64,000 nt of DNA, from positions 1 to 64,000 of IMG/VR virus record IMGVR_UViG_3300034073_002951. One strand, given 5' to 3'. This stretch comes from a virus. Under the pieces are notes generated by a model that worked only from the letters and a program-made list of their open reading frames with translations, was not told where the DNA came from and did not search any database. How positions within the stretch are numbered: the first letter of the stretch is position 1; each line of letters begins with the position of its first letter. A program made the translations under genes and the position numbers. Positions 50,901 through 58,527 of this stretch are shown piece after piece.

Positions 50901-51454
50901 CTGACAAATCCTTTTCCTTGACCGTTAACAGTAGAATATGCGTCTTTGAATGATTTTTTAAAATTATCACCTATATCATTTATTCTTTTCTTTAAAAATT
51001 CAAATGGTATGAGTTTTTCAAATACGTTTCCTAAAACAGGGATTTCTGAAAGTTTATTTTTAAAAGAATCCAAAGACTGATTTAAAGAACTAGCAACATT
51101 ATCTACATTTTTATCTATTTTGCCTATTATATCTTTTCTTTTTTCTTCAAGATCAAGTATTTTTATACTGGTTTCATATATTTTTAATAAATCATCTTTA
51201 TATTTCTCATTTACACCAAAATTGGTTTGTGTAATTTGTAATTTTCTTTTTTGTAATTCAACAATTTTACTTTCAAATTCTTCTGTACTTTTAATATTTG
51301 AAACAATTGATTTTAATGTATTAGCTTCATTTGCTAATGATTTGTTTCTTTTATCACTTTTTTGCACAAGTTGGTCTGTCAACTTACCAATTGATGATGT
51401 AAGTCCTTGAACTTCTTTTAGTTCATTAATACTTTGTTTATTATTTTTAGCCAT
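47984..51454 (-). CDS. Tail tape measure protein
   Basis: At 1156 residues it is the longest gene in the window and lies after the tail chaperone. The N-terminal 200 residues are coiled-coil (ELKEVQGLTSSIGKLTDQLV). A TMP-type core follows (LRSQTRNLEGNIKSVYLATV, GASADQSQYFTNQVALL), then Gly/Ala-rich hydrophobic stretches at about 730-1000 (GLGGFFRGMSGGLASLANPA, AALIGLAAIVAGIFGIAVAL). It sets tail length and is injected first. It overlaps the next gene by one base. Confidence 0.9.
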   Translation of the reverse strand: MAKNNKQSINELKEVQGLTSSIGKLTDQLVQKSDKRNKSLANEANTLKSIVSNIKSTEEFESKIVELQKRKLQITQTNFGVNEKYKDDLLKIYETSIKILDLEEKRKDIIGKIDKNVDNVASSLNQSLDSFKNKLSEIPVLGNVFEKLIPFEFLKKRINDIGDNFKKSFKDAYSTVNGQGKGFVRSLSSGLSSGLRTAFANPLMLALSLFAMVAAAGVLAFYKISEAAKQFRQETGLLRSQTRNLEGNIKSVYLATVGLGASMEDVAQSAAAFTKQFKNLEQPSQRTLTSIVALSKNFGVLPETAAQVTKLVRDMTGASADQSQYFTNQVALLSKMAGVAPNQVMQDIAESSEDALKYFGGSQKQLKWGAIYAARMGTSIKKMSESARGLLDFETSITDQMQASAILGRNLNLNQARYFAMTGNTVKMHEAIGKEVDKLGDLTRLNVFQQEALAKATGVPFQDLVEQQRIRQRFGKLDEKQMKALEAQIKAGKEIKDITKEDLNQQAAVIAATQEMQSEFDQLVNKIKEFGMKFLLSLEPVGRTIMNIVPHVIKFGNVLMTTLQPAFNNLKDGAMAIIEPLQRMFGTVESKFGVAETLAKVFGGAFSFILNTVGVLFKGIGNFITAFEKFGKGDILGGIKDALLGTLRVFVPGWKWIEGGIKTAMDMFPEFGEKVNAVIEKVKSAFDTFTSWFKFGKKGEEEFQTVEKAGMNFMQMLLIGGVALGVFGRKLKGLFSSFNPFKKVNTEIGQVGKSSTSVLSKIGKGVGDLGSGIGRFISGLSKGISTALGSLGTGIGTFINGLSTGIGKALSAIGKGLGGFFRGMSGGLASLANPAALIGLAAIVAGIFGIAVALRIAGPALEPFGKMMKSVFEGIATVVVPIIETLSNTLIKLAGIVGTVIITVFKEFSNIINVVGDNVKKVFESIGSVVQPIIDSIVNGVVKIAQIVSDTMIGTLQQLGVTLEVLLKNVSMEKVGAIALLGGALVSLSGGLMALSGGNVISSIIDGFGKLFGAQSPIRKIETLAQYADKIALLAFGMDIFAKSISTVVSSMKDLDIDKFEDFAEASGGALKDMFRGATLQVQPASMEVASGMQQQSLVTTQIISTNERIISKLEEVKQAVLSGGTIYMDGEKVSASVTRNQNQRRSNTGTDMRTL

Positions 51455-51457
51455 CTA

Positions 51458-51700
51458 TTAGTAAAATCTTTTCAATTCGTCAGGAATTTTATATCCTTTT
51501 TTTTCAAGATCTTTAATTGATTTTTTAAGATTTTCTAAACTCTTATCTGCATCTTCTAATGCATTTTGTAATTCTTTATCATTATCAAGTGCTTTCTTTA
51601 ACTTTTTTTTAAAAATAAATGAAAGAATTCCTTCATTTTTAAGAGAATACTTTTCTTTTATAGTATTAAATTTTTTGTAATTTTCTTCACTTATGCGCAT
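51458..51700 (-). CDS. Small coiled-coil protein upstream of the tape measure gene
   Basis: An 80-residue Lys/Glu-rich helical protein (MRISEENYKKFNTIKEKY; LENLKKSIKDLEKKGYKIP). I use the ATG 51698-51700, with GGAG 8 bases upstream, rather than a GTG three codons earlier. Position between the chaperone extension and the tape measure protein suggests a role in tail assembly. No family is recognised. Confidence 0.65.
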   Translation of the reverse strand: MRISEENYKKFNTIKEKYSLKNEGILSFIFKKKLKKALDNDKELQNALEDADKSLENLKKSIKDLEKKGYKIPDELKRFY

Positions 51701-51723
51701 TTTTATCACTCCAATTCATATTA

Positions 51724-51731
51724 TATAAATA
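51724..51731 (-). promoter_or_regulatory. Late-type octamer TATTTATA
   Basis: Sense-strand TATTTATA, 23 bases before the start of the small coiled-coil gene and the tape measure gene. Confidence 0.5.
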
Positions 51732-51752
51732 TAAACTATTGGAAAAGTGTTA

Positions 51753-52022
51753 CTATTTACGAACACTTACATTTGGACCACGTGCCGGTGATTTTGAAGA
51801 ACTTGACTGTTTATATTGTTTTTGTTCTTGTTCTTTAGCATCAACTAATTTTTTGTAATAAAAGTTTCTTATGTGGATTGGCATAGAATATACCTCTGAT
51901 TGGGTAAATCCATTACCATAATAACATAACTCAAAAATTTGTTGATGAAGAATTACGGAGTAATTACTCGGAAGGCCAAAAAAAGTTGACGCCCATTGGG
52001 ATTGGGCGTACCTCCTGTTCAC
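51753..52022 (-). CDS. Tail assembly chaperone downstream frame (GT-type extension or gp51-like)
   Basis: An open frame of up to 89 codons overlapping the upstream gene by 59 bases in the +1 frame. It has no ATG; its earliest codon would be GTG at 52020-52022. From the T7 run onwards it reads FGLPSNYSVILHQQIFELCY, then PIHIRNFYYKKLVDAKEQEQ. Either it is expressed as a frameshift extension of the upstream protein, as T in lambda G-T, or it starts at GTG and is a separate small protein like those of T4-like phages downstream of gp26. Context between tube and tape measure favours the chaperone. Confidence 0.6.
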   Translation of the reverse strand: MNRRYAQSQWASTFFGLPSNYSVILHQQIFELCYYGNGFTQSEVYSMPIHIRNFYYKKLVDAKEQEQKQYKQSSSSKSPARGPNVSVRK

Positions 52023-52722
52023 CTGTCATTGGATTTTCATAAACATATTCTAAATCAATATCTGGTGAAATTGAACGAATATATTCTCTGAACGCCTTTG
52101 TATCTCTTGCTAAAAATCTATTATTAATAAAATCTACAATAGTTTTCGTATCATCTTTACCATCAATAGAAAGTATCATATGGCGATAACGAGTTGTTAA
52201 TTCTGATGATAATCCATCTTTTGATAATCTTTGGATTGCTTTCACATCAGCATCAATTCTTTTCTCGTCACCGTGAGTCAATAGTTTAAATTCTATTGTA
52301 TTTTTTCCAACCGGTGTTGTAAAGGTGTATCTATTTTCAGGATTTAAAAGGGAAAAATCTATATCTTTTGTTTTTACTGCTGTTAAATCTAAAGTTATTT
52401 GTTCCTTTTCGTCTAAATCATTTGTTACTTCAATTGTATAATCTTTACCATAACCAAGAATACGTGTTGCTAACATAATTGCGTTCTTATCACCAATAAT
52501 AATGTCATCAATATTAACATTTTTATCAACAACAATTGATTCAAATAATTTATCTAAAACCACTCCCTTTTTAATAAGGTTTTGTGAAGAAAGTATTTCT
52601 TCTTCTCTGGCTGTCATGTATTTTATTTCAATTTCACCTTTTGAAAGTGGATTATTGGATGGATATACTTTTCCCTGTGATGGGAGTGAGATTACTTCGG
52701 TAGGATATAGTGTTTCTGCCAT
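51964..52722 (-). CDS. Tail assembly chaperone / gp26-like baseplate hub protein
   Basis: A 252-residue protein opening TEVISLPSQGKVYPSNNPL with KYMTAREEEILSSQNLIKKG and GDKNAIMLATRILGYGKDY, a pattern I know from T4-like proteins annotated gp26 (baseplate hub subunit) and from tail assembly chaperones. It lies between the tube gene and the tape measure gene, the usual chaperone position. A seven-T run near the 3' end (51978-51984) may shift ribosomes into the downstream frame. It has its own late-type octamer and follows a strong terminator. Confidence 0.75.
   Translation of the reverse strand: MAETLYPTEVISLPSQGKVYPSNNPLSKGEIEIKYMTAREEEILSSQNLIKKGVVLDKLFESIVVDKNVNIDDIIIGDKNAIMLATRILGYGKDYTIEVTNDLDEKEQITLDLTAVKTKDIDFSLLNPENRYTFTTPVGKNTIEFKLLTHGDEKRIDADVKAIQRLSKDGLSSELTTRYRHMILSIDGKDDTKTIVDFINNRFLARDTKAFREYIRSISPDIDLEYVYENPMTGEQEVRPIPMGVNFFWPSE
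51978..51984 (-). other. Candidate programmed frameshift site, seven T in the sense strand
   Basis: The sense strand reads AAC TTT TTT TGG in the chaperone frame, six codons before the stop. The downstream frame, offset +1 (equivalent to -2), is open from here for 75 more codons, and re-pairing on the T run would allow a -2 or +1 shift. Confidence 0.5.
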
Positions 52723-52744
52723 AACTTTTATTTAATTTGTTTGT

Positions 52745-52752
52745 ATATAAAT
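52745..52752 (-). promoter_or_regulatory. Late-type octamer TATTTATA
   Basis: Sense-strand TATTTATA within TTATATATTTATATAC, 22 bases before the chaperone gene and just after the terminator at 52785-52815. Confidence 0.55.
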
Positions 52753-52784
52753 ATATAAATTTAAAAAAGTTGAAAAAGTATAGA

Positions 52785-52815
52785 CAAAAAAAAACCTCTA
52801 ACAAGTAGAGGTTTT
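52785..52815 (-). terminator. Strong hairpin terminator after the tail tube gene
   Basis: An 11-base-pair perfect stem (AAAAACCTCTA / TAGAGGTTTTT) with a 5-base loop and a nine-T run on the minus strand. It lies 27 bases past the tube stop codon. The A/T flanks make it potentially bidirectional. Confidence 0.88.
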
Positions 52816-52841
52816 TCTTTATATTCATAAAAGAAATGAGA

Positions 52842-53333
52842 TTAAAACTCAAGTATCGCGTAATCGTATGAAAGTGTCAAAGTAATTTGAGCTGGGTCTG
52901 TTGCAGAAGCCCAATCTAAATCACCAAAGACAGCGTTTTGAATAAACGCACCTTTTAACTTCCAATTCTCAATTTTATCACCAACTGGTCCTAACATATA
53001 GATATCTATATCTTTTTTATAGAAATCTGCATATCCATCACGACCTGTAATACTTTCGTGTGATAAACGAACCCACTCCATTACTGCAACTGCTCCTGAT
53101 GGAACAATTGGGTCATAAAGTGTGATTTCTAAATCTTGCCATTCACCTTTACCTTTTAATTGTCTTTTGACATTTATGTGGTCAAGAGTAACTTTTTCAA
53201 AAGTGATACTTGGTCTGTTTCCAGCTTTGATTAGATATGAAGGTATACCATCGATTTCCATGATGAAGCGATTCTTCATCTTTGGTTCGAAGTTGGTATA
53301 AAACATCTCATTAAATTCTAATACTTCTGCCAT
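52842..53333 (-). CDS. 19: Tail tube protein (T4 gp19-like)
   Basis: A 163-residue tube subunit, the same size as T4 gp19 (163). EPKMKNRFIMEIDGIPSYLI, VTLDHINVKRQLKGKGEWQD and ITLTLSYDYAILEF match the beta-sandwich pattern of phage T4-like tail tube proteins. It stacks inside the gp18 sheath. It is preceded by a late-type octamer and GGGAG, and followed by the strongest terminator in the window, consistent with very high expression. Confidence 0.9.
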   Translation of the reverse strand: MAEVLEFNEMFYTNFEPKMKNRFIMEIDGIPSYLIKAGNRPSITFEKVTLDHINVKRQLKGKGEWQDLEITLYDPIVPSGAVAVMEWVRLSHESITGRDGYADFYKKDIDIYMLGPVGDKIENWKLKGAFIQNAVFGDLDWASATDPAQITLTLSYDYAILEF

Positions 53334-53358
53334 TTTATTTAATCTCCCTTATTTCTAT

Positions 53359-53366
53359 TATAAATA
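53359..53366 (-). promoter_or_regulatory. Late-type octamer TATTTATA
   Basis: Sense-strand TATTTATA between the sheath and tube genes, 25 bases before the tube ATG, followed by GGGAG as the ribosome-binding site. Confidence 0.55.
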
Positions 53367-53381
53367 TGTAAATTTAATTTT

Positions 53382-55790
53382 TTATGCCGAGAAGGATGCA
53401 CCTGTCGGTAGTATGTTGAAGTCTAACACGATGAATTCAGCAGTCTTCGTAGGTTGTAAGTAAATCTGACCTGCCAAGATGTTTCTGTCGATTACATCAG
53501 GTGTGTTGTTTGTTTCGTCCATAACTACACGGAAGGCGTATAAACCTTGTCTTTGTTGTATTCCTTCAAGATAAGGGTTCACTGTATTTAAGAACCTGTT
53601 TCTTGTTGTTGCTGTGTTTTGTTCGAATACCAAGTATCTTGATGTTGAAGCGATATACTTCTTCACTTTGATAAGTAGTCTTCTTACGTTAATTCTGTCT
53701 AATGCTGAAGCTCTGTCTTGAAGTGTTTTCTGACCGAATGCTACAATACCCTCACCTGGAAATTGAGCGATTGGGTTTACTTTTCCTTCATATAGTTGGT
53801 CTCTTTCAGCGTGTGTAAGTCTGTTAAGTACCGAGATTGCCCCTGTGATACCACCTCTGTTAAGACCTGCTGGAGCGAACCATTCAGCTGCTACTGCGTC
53901 GTTGGCTGCGTATATTCCTGGCATCAATACTGATGGTGGAACAGCAGTTAGTCTGTTTGTTCTACTATCGATTGTTTTAACCCAAGGATAGTATGTACCA
54001 ACATAGTTAGAGTCAATTGAATTAGCTTCTTGGATTGCTTGTGCGATAGTATCGGATGTTTGACCTCCTGTGATAGAGTCATAAGATACACCGACAACAT
54101 CACCGATGAAGAAAGCATCTTCACGAGCTTCAACCATATCTACAATCTTGTCGAATACATAAGAGTGGTGTCTACGAATAACACCTGGTGCAGCTACCAA
54201 GTTGATATCGAAATCATCAGGGTTAGATACTGCGTTGATTGCTCTTACGTATGCAACTGAACCACTTGCGGTTGAATTACTTAAATCAAATCCTTGTGAG
54301 TTACCTGAACCAAATTCTTCATTTGTATTAAGGTTTTTCTCACCTGCTTTTAGTGGTTTAATTGTTGGAGCAACTCCATCAAATCCACCTTGGAAACCAA
54401 CTACGAATTGACGTTTTGCGGTATCGTCAGCAGATGAACCTGTCATTGCATATCCAAATCCATGATTTGTAACAACTACACCACCAACGATAGCGGTTAA
54501 ATTAGTTGCGTCAAATGCGAAGTCTGTGTTTGCACCAACTGTTGCACTTGATGGAATTGGTTTTAGATAATTACGGTTATTTAGTTTAACAACTGCTGTA
54601 TCAAAGTCCATACCTGAATAGTATGTTGTTGATGAAGAGTTGTTGTCTGCTGAACCTGTGGAGTAAATTACCGCTGGTATAAGTGTTTCTTCACCACCAC
54701 CGACAAATACAGGGTTTGTGTAAGCACCATGTCCGAATGGAGCAGCAGTTACAGGGAACGAACCCTCTGGTTTGGTTTCAACTCTAATGTATTTAGAACG
54801 GTTAACATAGTCACCATTCATTGTTTGTTTACCAGTAGAGTCTATTGTAATATTCATATCACCGATTACTTTCTTAATGTAATTTGGTGAAGCTGGGTCT
54901 AAGTTTACATTATTCCATGTTTCAAGAATAACTGGTCTTCTGTCTGTATCAGAGAAACCACGAACTACGATTGAGAATGTTGCGTAGTCGGTAGAGTTAG
55001 TTGAACCGGCAGCTTTAACATTAAAGACACCTACTTTAACATCTTGGTTGTAATATGTACCATCACCAAGTGTGTGGAAGCGAACTAAATCGTATCTTTG
55101 ACCTGAAATAAGTTGTGATTTAATCCAAGGAGTAGAAGCAAAAGTTACGTCTTGTGCAAATACTTGGTCTGCTAATTCTACTATCTCAACAACAGAACCA
55201 CTATCTGAAATAAATGTTGTTTGATCAGTTGCAGTTTTTTCAAAGTATGAATAAACATATCCACCCTTTGTACCGTATGGTGATGTACCGAATACGTCAC
55301 GAATGTCTTGATTGGAGTTAGGTAATACAGAAGATGAACCTGCAAACTCAAGGTCTGAACCACTAATGTAGAAATTAGATGATGAAGGTTGTGCATCGAT
55401 AGTAGTATCATCATTAAAACCATCATCTAAAGTCTGTCTTTCAGTTACGTGGAAAGTACCAACGATTTTTCTACCTCCATCAGAACCACTGACTGCAATT
55501 GCAAATGGGTTAGCGTGTGTATAACCACCTACGTGACCAACTCTAACGATTGTTACAGTTCCTGCTTCACGTAAATAATTTTGTACAGTATATCCTGTAT
55601 AATATGATCCGTCTGGTGTACCGAATATTTCTTCGAATTGTGCTTGTGTATTAACTACTGTTGGAACGAATGCTGGGCCTTTTTGGAAAGGACCGATGAT
55701 TGCTGCTCCAATTTCACCAATTCCTTGTGCTAAGAAAGATAGGTCATTCTCTCTTGTAAATACACCTGGTGATACGATTTTTTCTGCCAT
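53382..55790 (-). CDS. 18: Tail sheath protein (T4 gp18-like)
   Basis: An 802-residue contractile sheath subunit, longer than T4 gp18 (659). The N-terminus SPGVFTRENDLSFLAQGIGE is the usual opening of myovirus sheath proteins, with GAAIIGPFQKGPAFVPTVV after it. The C-terminus INVRRLLIKVKKYIASTSRY, FEQNTATTRNRFLNTVNPYL and YLQPTKTAEFIVLDFNILPT is the highly conserved core domain. The middle 350 residues are a variable surface-exposed insertion. Codon content is G/C-richer than its neighbours, as for highly expressed genes. Confidence 0.95.
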   Translation of the reverse strand: MAEKIVSPGVFTRENDLSFLAQGIGEIGAAIIGPFQKGPAFVPTVVNTQAQFEEIFGTPDGSYYTGYTVQNYLREAGTVTIVRVGHVGGYTHANPFAIAVSGSDGGRKIVGTFHVTERQTLDDGFNDDTTIDAQPSSSNFYISGSDLEFAGSSSVLPNSNQDIRDVFGTSPYGTKGGYVYSYFEKTATDQTTFISDSGSVVEIVELADQVFAQDVTFASTPWIKSQLISGQRYDLVRFHTLGDGTYYNQDVKVGVFNVKAAGSTNSTDYATFSIVVRGFSDTDRRPVILETWNNVNLDPASPNYIKKVIGDMNITIDSTGKQTMNGDYVNRSKYIRVETKPEGSFPVTAAPFGHGAYTNPVFVGGGEETLIPAVIYSTGSADNNSSSTTYYSGMDFDTAVVKLNNRNYLKPIPSSATVGANTDFAFDATNLTAIVGGVVVTNHGFGYAMTGSSADDTAKRQFVVGFQGGFDGVAPTIKPLKAGEKNLNTNEEFGSGNSQGFDLSNSTASGSVAYVRAINAVSNPDDFDINLVAAPGVIRRHHSYVFDKIVDMVEAREDAFFIGDVVGVSYDSITGGQTSDTIAQAIQEANSIDSNYVGTYYPWVKTIDSRTNRLTAVPPSVLMPGIYAANDAVAAEWFAPAGLNRGGITGAISVLNRLTHAERDQLYEGKVNPIAQFPGEGIVAFGQKTLQDRASALDRINVRRLLIKVKKYIASTSRYLVFEQNTATTRNRFLNTVNPYLEGIQQRQGLYAFRVVMDETNNTPDVIDRNILAGQIYLQPTKTAEFIVLDFNILPTGASFSA

Positions 55791-55880
55791 GTTATTATTA
55801 CTCCTGATTTTTTTGTGTAAGAATACACATATAAGTATTATTTAATTTTATGAAAAAACAAATTTATAGTTTGTAACTTG

Positions 55881-56150
55881 TTATTTTTCTATTGGAACAA
55901 ATTCACCTGTTTCTGGATTATAATTCCCATCACCATATTTTTCATTAAGAGATTTAAATAATTCTTGTTCTCTTTCTACTAAAGTTTGGTAACTTTCTAA
56001 AAGTTGGTCTTCAATATCATTTAATTCCTTCAAACGCTTGTCTTTTTCAATTTTTATTTGTCCTAATTGAATAAAAAGATTAGTTGTTTGAGTTCTTAAA
56101 TCAATAATTGATTTTTGTTCTTCTTCTGTAAACTTAATTGTTGTTTCCAT
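55881..56150 (-). CDS. Small coiled-coil phage protein
   Basis: An 89-residue charged helical protein (LRTQTTNLFIQLGQIKIEKD; LLESYQTLVEREQELFKSL) ending in GDGNYNPETGEFVPIEK, a terminal block I recognise from short conserved proteins of T4-like marine phages. It may be a dimeric coiled coil. Its place before the sheath gene suggests a virion or assembly role, but it has no defined function. Confidence 0.65.
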   Translation of the reverse strand: METTIKFTEEEQKSIIDLRTQTTNLFIQLGQIKIEKDKRLKELNDIEDQLLESYQTLVEREQELFKSLNEKYGDGNYNPETGEFVPIEK

Positions 56151-56184
56151 TTTGATATATTTATTTAAAGATTAAAATAGTATA

Positions 56185-56192
56185 TATAAATA
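56185..56192 (-). promoter_or_regulatory. Late-type octamer TATTTATA
   Basis: Sense-strand TATTTATA in the gap before the small coiled-coil gene at 55881-56150, 34 bases upstream of its ATG. Confidence 0.5.
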
Positions 56193-56216
56193 TATAAAAA
56201 TTTTAAAAACGTAAAA

Positions 56217-57524
56217 TTATCTCGTAAATGTAAGAGTTGCATAACCACTTTTCAATCCATGGTCAATCGCTCTCACTCTTGCATAATATGTTACCCCCGG
56301 TGTTAATCCAGCGACATTCAATGTTGTACTACTATATTCTGAAAAAGAATAAACCGGTGATGAAAAATCTGAATTATCATCAACATCTATATCATATGCA
56401 GTTACACCTGTTGTTCCACTTGATGTACCAGCAGCCCATGTTAAGTTTTTATTTGTGGCATTTACGTCCGTGTAAGCAAATGATTGTGGCGTACCTGGAT
56501 TACCTAAATCTGTATGTGAATTACCACCTTTGTTGTGAGTAATAAATCCATTTGCTAAATAAGTATCTTGTTCTTCAACGTCAATTGTTACAATTTCATT
56601 AACTCCGGTTTCTTCAACGATTGACTCAATTAAAATTTCGTTTAAACTATTTTCTTCAAATTTAATTAATTTATCACCTAAAACAAGTGATGAAACTTTT
56701 TTAAATCTAAAATTATTATCATTTACATCTTTTACTAAAAATGGGTGTTCTCCTGTTGCATTTATCTGTCCATTGTTTACATTATAAATTTTTTGAGTAA
56801 ATGAAAATACAACATTTTTTACTGTTACTATTTCTTCCGTTTCATTTAATTCACTTGAATACCATTCTAAATAATCACCTTCTTGTGTTCCTAAACCTGA
56901 AAGTGAGAAACCTTTTAATTTCATTCCTTCTTCTACATTGCCGATTTCGATAGTTGTACCATCTTCAAGTGTTACGATAGTGTCTAATGTTAAACAAAGT
57001 GCAGTAGAGTTTCCATCATATGAATCTACTGAATAAACGGTTTTGTCTTTATTAACACCATAACCATCACCCGAACCAATATGGTCATTAAATCCATCTG
57101 CAAAATTAACTCTAATCGTATTAGTTTGAATGGATTGTAATACTGATTGTGCAGATGGTGATTGTGGGTTCATAGAAGCAATATTAAATGAAGCAGTTGC
57201 TCCTGAATTGGTGTTGACTGTAATATAAGATCCTGCTGGGACTGACCATGTAAAGTTACTTGGAGTAGAACCAATAGTTGAAGAAAAATGAGTTCCTGCT
57301 CCTGAAAAACCAAGAGTATATGTTTCGGTTGTATTTTCTACTGCGTATGTAAAGCCTGTGATTGCACCAACTGTATCTATTGCAAAATCAGCTCCTAATT
57401 CAATATTATCACCCGCGGTAGGGGAACCTTTAATTGTTCCTAATGATATATTTGTTGTTCCTTGACCCGTTGCTTGACCCAAGTTATAAAGTGATAAAGT
57501 ATCTCCTGCTACAAGTGTTGCCAT
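56217..57524 (-). CDS. Virion protein with bacterial-intein-like Hint domain and fibronectin III domain
   Basis: A 435-residue protein. Residues 1-176 are a Ser/Thr/Gly-rich beta region, 177-331 a Hint domain and about 345-435 a fibronectin type III domain (NLTWAAGTSSGTTGVTAYDI; LNVAGLTPGVTYYARVRAID). The Hint domain begins Cys177-LTLDT, has NATGEHPFLV (His260) and ends YLANGFITHN331, followed by Lys332. The absence of Cys, Ser or Thr at +1 fits a BIL type that cleaves or splices atypically. It is probably an appendage or fibre-associated protein. Confidence 0.8.
   Translation of the reverse strand: MATLVAGDTLSLYNLGQATGQGTTNISLGTIKGSPTAGDNIELGADFAIDTVGAITGFTYAVENTTETYTLGFSGAGTHFSSTIGSTPSNFTWSVPAGSYITVNTNSGATASFNIASMNPQSPSAQSVLQSIQTNTIRVNFADGFNDHIGSGDGYGVNKDKTVYSVDSYDGNSTALCLTLDTIVTLEDGTTIEIGNVEEGMKLKGFSLSGLGTQEGDYLEWYSSELNETEEIVTVKNVVFSFTQKIYNVNNGQINATGEHPFLVKDVNDNNFRFKKVSSLVLGDKLIKFEENSLNEILIESIVEETGVNEIVTIDVEEQDTYLANGFITHNKGGNSHTDLGNPGTPQSFAYTDVNATNKNLTWAAGTSSGTTGVTAYDIDVDDNSDFSSPVYSFSEYSSTTLNVAGLTPGVTYYARVRAIDHGLKSGYATLTFTR
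56532..56996 (-). other. Hint (BIL-type) self-processing domain, residues 177-331
   Basis: All splicing blocks are present: N-terminal Cys, block B with GEHP, and C-terminal His-Asn. It has no endonuclease insert (155 residues). The +1 residue is Lys, so normal trans-esterification onto a +1 nucleophile is impossible. C-terminal Asn cyclisation or N-terminal thioester attack would release or ligate flanks. Confidence 0.8.
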
Positions 57525-57531
57525 TTCTCTC

Positions 57532-58527
57532 CTATTTGTTATAAATATCTAATAAACTCTCCACCCATACCTCTTTATTGGTAAAATTATTTATCAAATA
57601 ATTTTTTAATACGGAAAACCATTTATTTTTGACTTCCCAGCTCTCTTCTATTATACTTGTATAAATATGTTTAAAATCTTTTTTATTCGATGCTCGGTAA
57701 GGATATTCTAAATCTTTACACCAATTTTTATGTAGTATTGGTAATTTACCTCTATCTACCGCTTCAAATATTCCATACCCAAATGGTTCTGATGTAAAAC
57801 AAGAGTGAGAAATACCCCAATCCATATTATAAAAGTGCTCTTTAAATTCGGGTAAATAGTGAAAAATCTTTGATTTGGAAAGGTCTAACTTTACACCGTT
57901 TTTCCAAATTATATTAAACTCTACAGAATTTGTAAATACATAACTTTCTAATCCATCTAAAAAGTGTGGATTTTTTCTTCCTTCACATCTTGCAGCAAAT
58001 CCCAACTTATTTGATTTACTTAAAGGTAGATTGTGTTTAAATTCATAAAAGTTCGGTATTTTTATATGTGGATGTAAAATATCATACAACCCCACCCATA
58101 TATTATATGTACTCCATTCTACTACTTCATTTTCCCACTCCGAACTCAAGTAGGGATGCCAACCTAAACTTGCATCAGTTCCAACTTGTGATTTAAGTAT
58201 ATGATCTACTGAATTGTGTAAAACATTTGAGTGAATTTTATCTTTATTATCTACAATAGGTTTCATGGGTGTATAATGACCGTGAAGAATGTTTATTCTT
58301 CTTGCACCCGAACACAATTCTTCAAACTTTTGTATATCATCACCGTGCCAATGAGCTTCTATTGGAAACTCATACCCTTCGTGTCCTTTTGGTTTATTTC
58401 GATGAAGGAGGAGTATCGGTTTTACTTCTAAATGTGGAACAATCAACTCCATCCATAAATTAACCCACATATCAGAACCAGCATTTACCCAAGGACCACC
58501 ACCTGTTGTGTAATAAACATCGTACAT
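57532..58527 (-). CDS. GT-B fold glycosyltransferase (GT4-like)
   Basis: A 331-residue protein. The N-terminus MYDVYYTTGGGPWVNAGSDM is a GT-B glycine entry; NILHGHYTPMKPIV and KLGFAARCEGRKNPHFLDGL lead to SEPFGYGIFEAVDRGKLPIL, which is the conserved E-x7-E donor-binding block of GT4-type retaining enzymes. It sits between the Hint protein and fibre genes, so it may glycosylate virion fibres. It overlaps the next fibre gene by one base. Confidence 0.75.
   Translation of the reverse strand: MYDVYYTTGGGPWVNAGSDMWVNLWMELIVPHLEVKPILLLHRNKPKGHEGYEFPIEAHWHGDDIQKFEELCSGARRINILHGHYTPMKPIVDNKDKIHSNVLHNSVDHILKSQVGTDASLGWHPYLSSEWENEVVEWSTYNIWVGLYDILHPHIKIPNFYEFKHNLPLSKSNKLGFAARCEGRKNPHFLDGLESYVFTNSVEFNIIWKNGVKLDLSKSKIFHYLPEFKEHFYNMDWGISHSCFTSEPFGYGIFEAVDRGKLPILHKNWCKDLEYPYRASNKKDFKHIYTSIIEESWEVKNKWFSVLKNYLINNFTNKEVWVESLLDIYNK
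57540..57547 (-). promoter_or_regulatory. Late-type octamer TATTTATA
   Basis: Sense-strand TATTTATA at the end of the glycosyltransferase gene, 15 bases before the ATG of the Hint virion protein, followed by AGGAGAG as the ribosome-binding site. Confidence 0.55.

Noticed and set aside
54030-54260. Plus-strand open frame opposite the tail sheath gene.
   Set aside because: The sheath core is conserved in the minus frame, and the plus frame has no start signal or motif.
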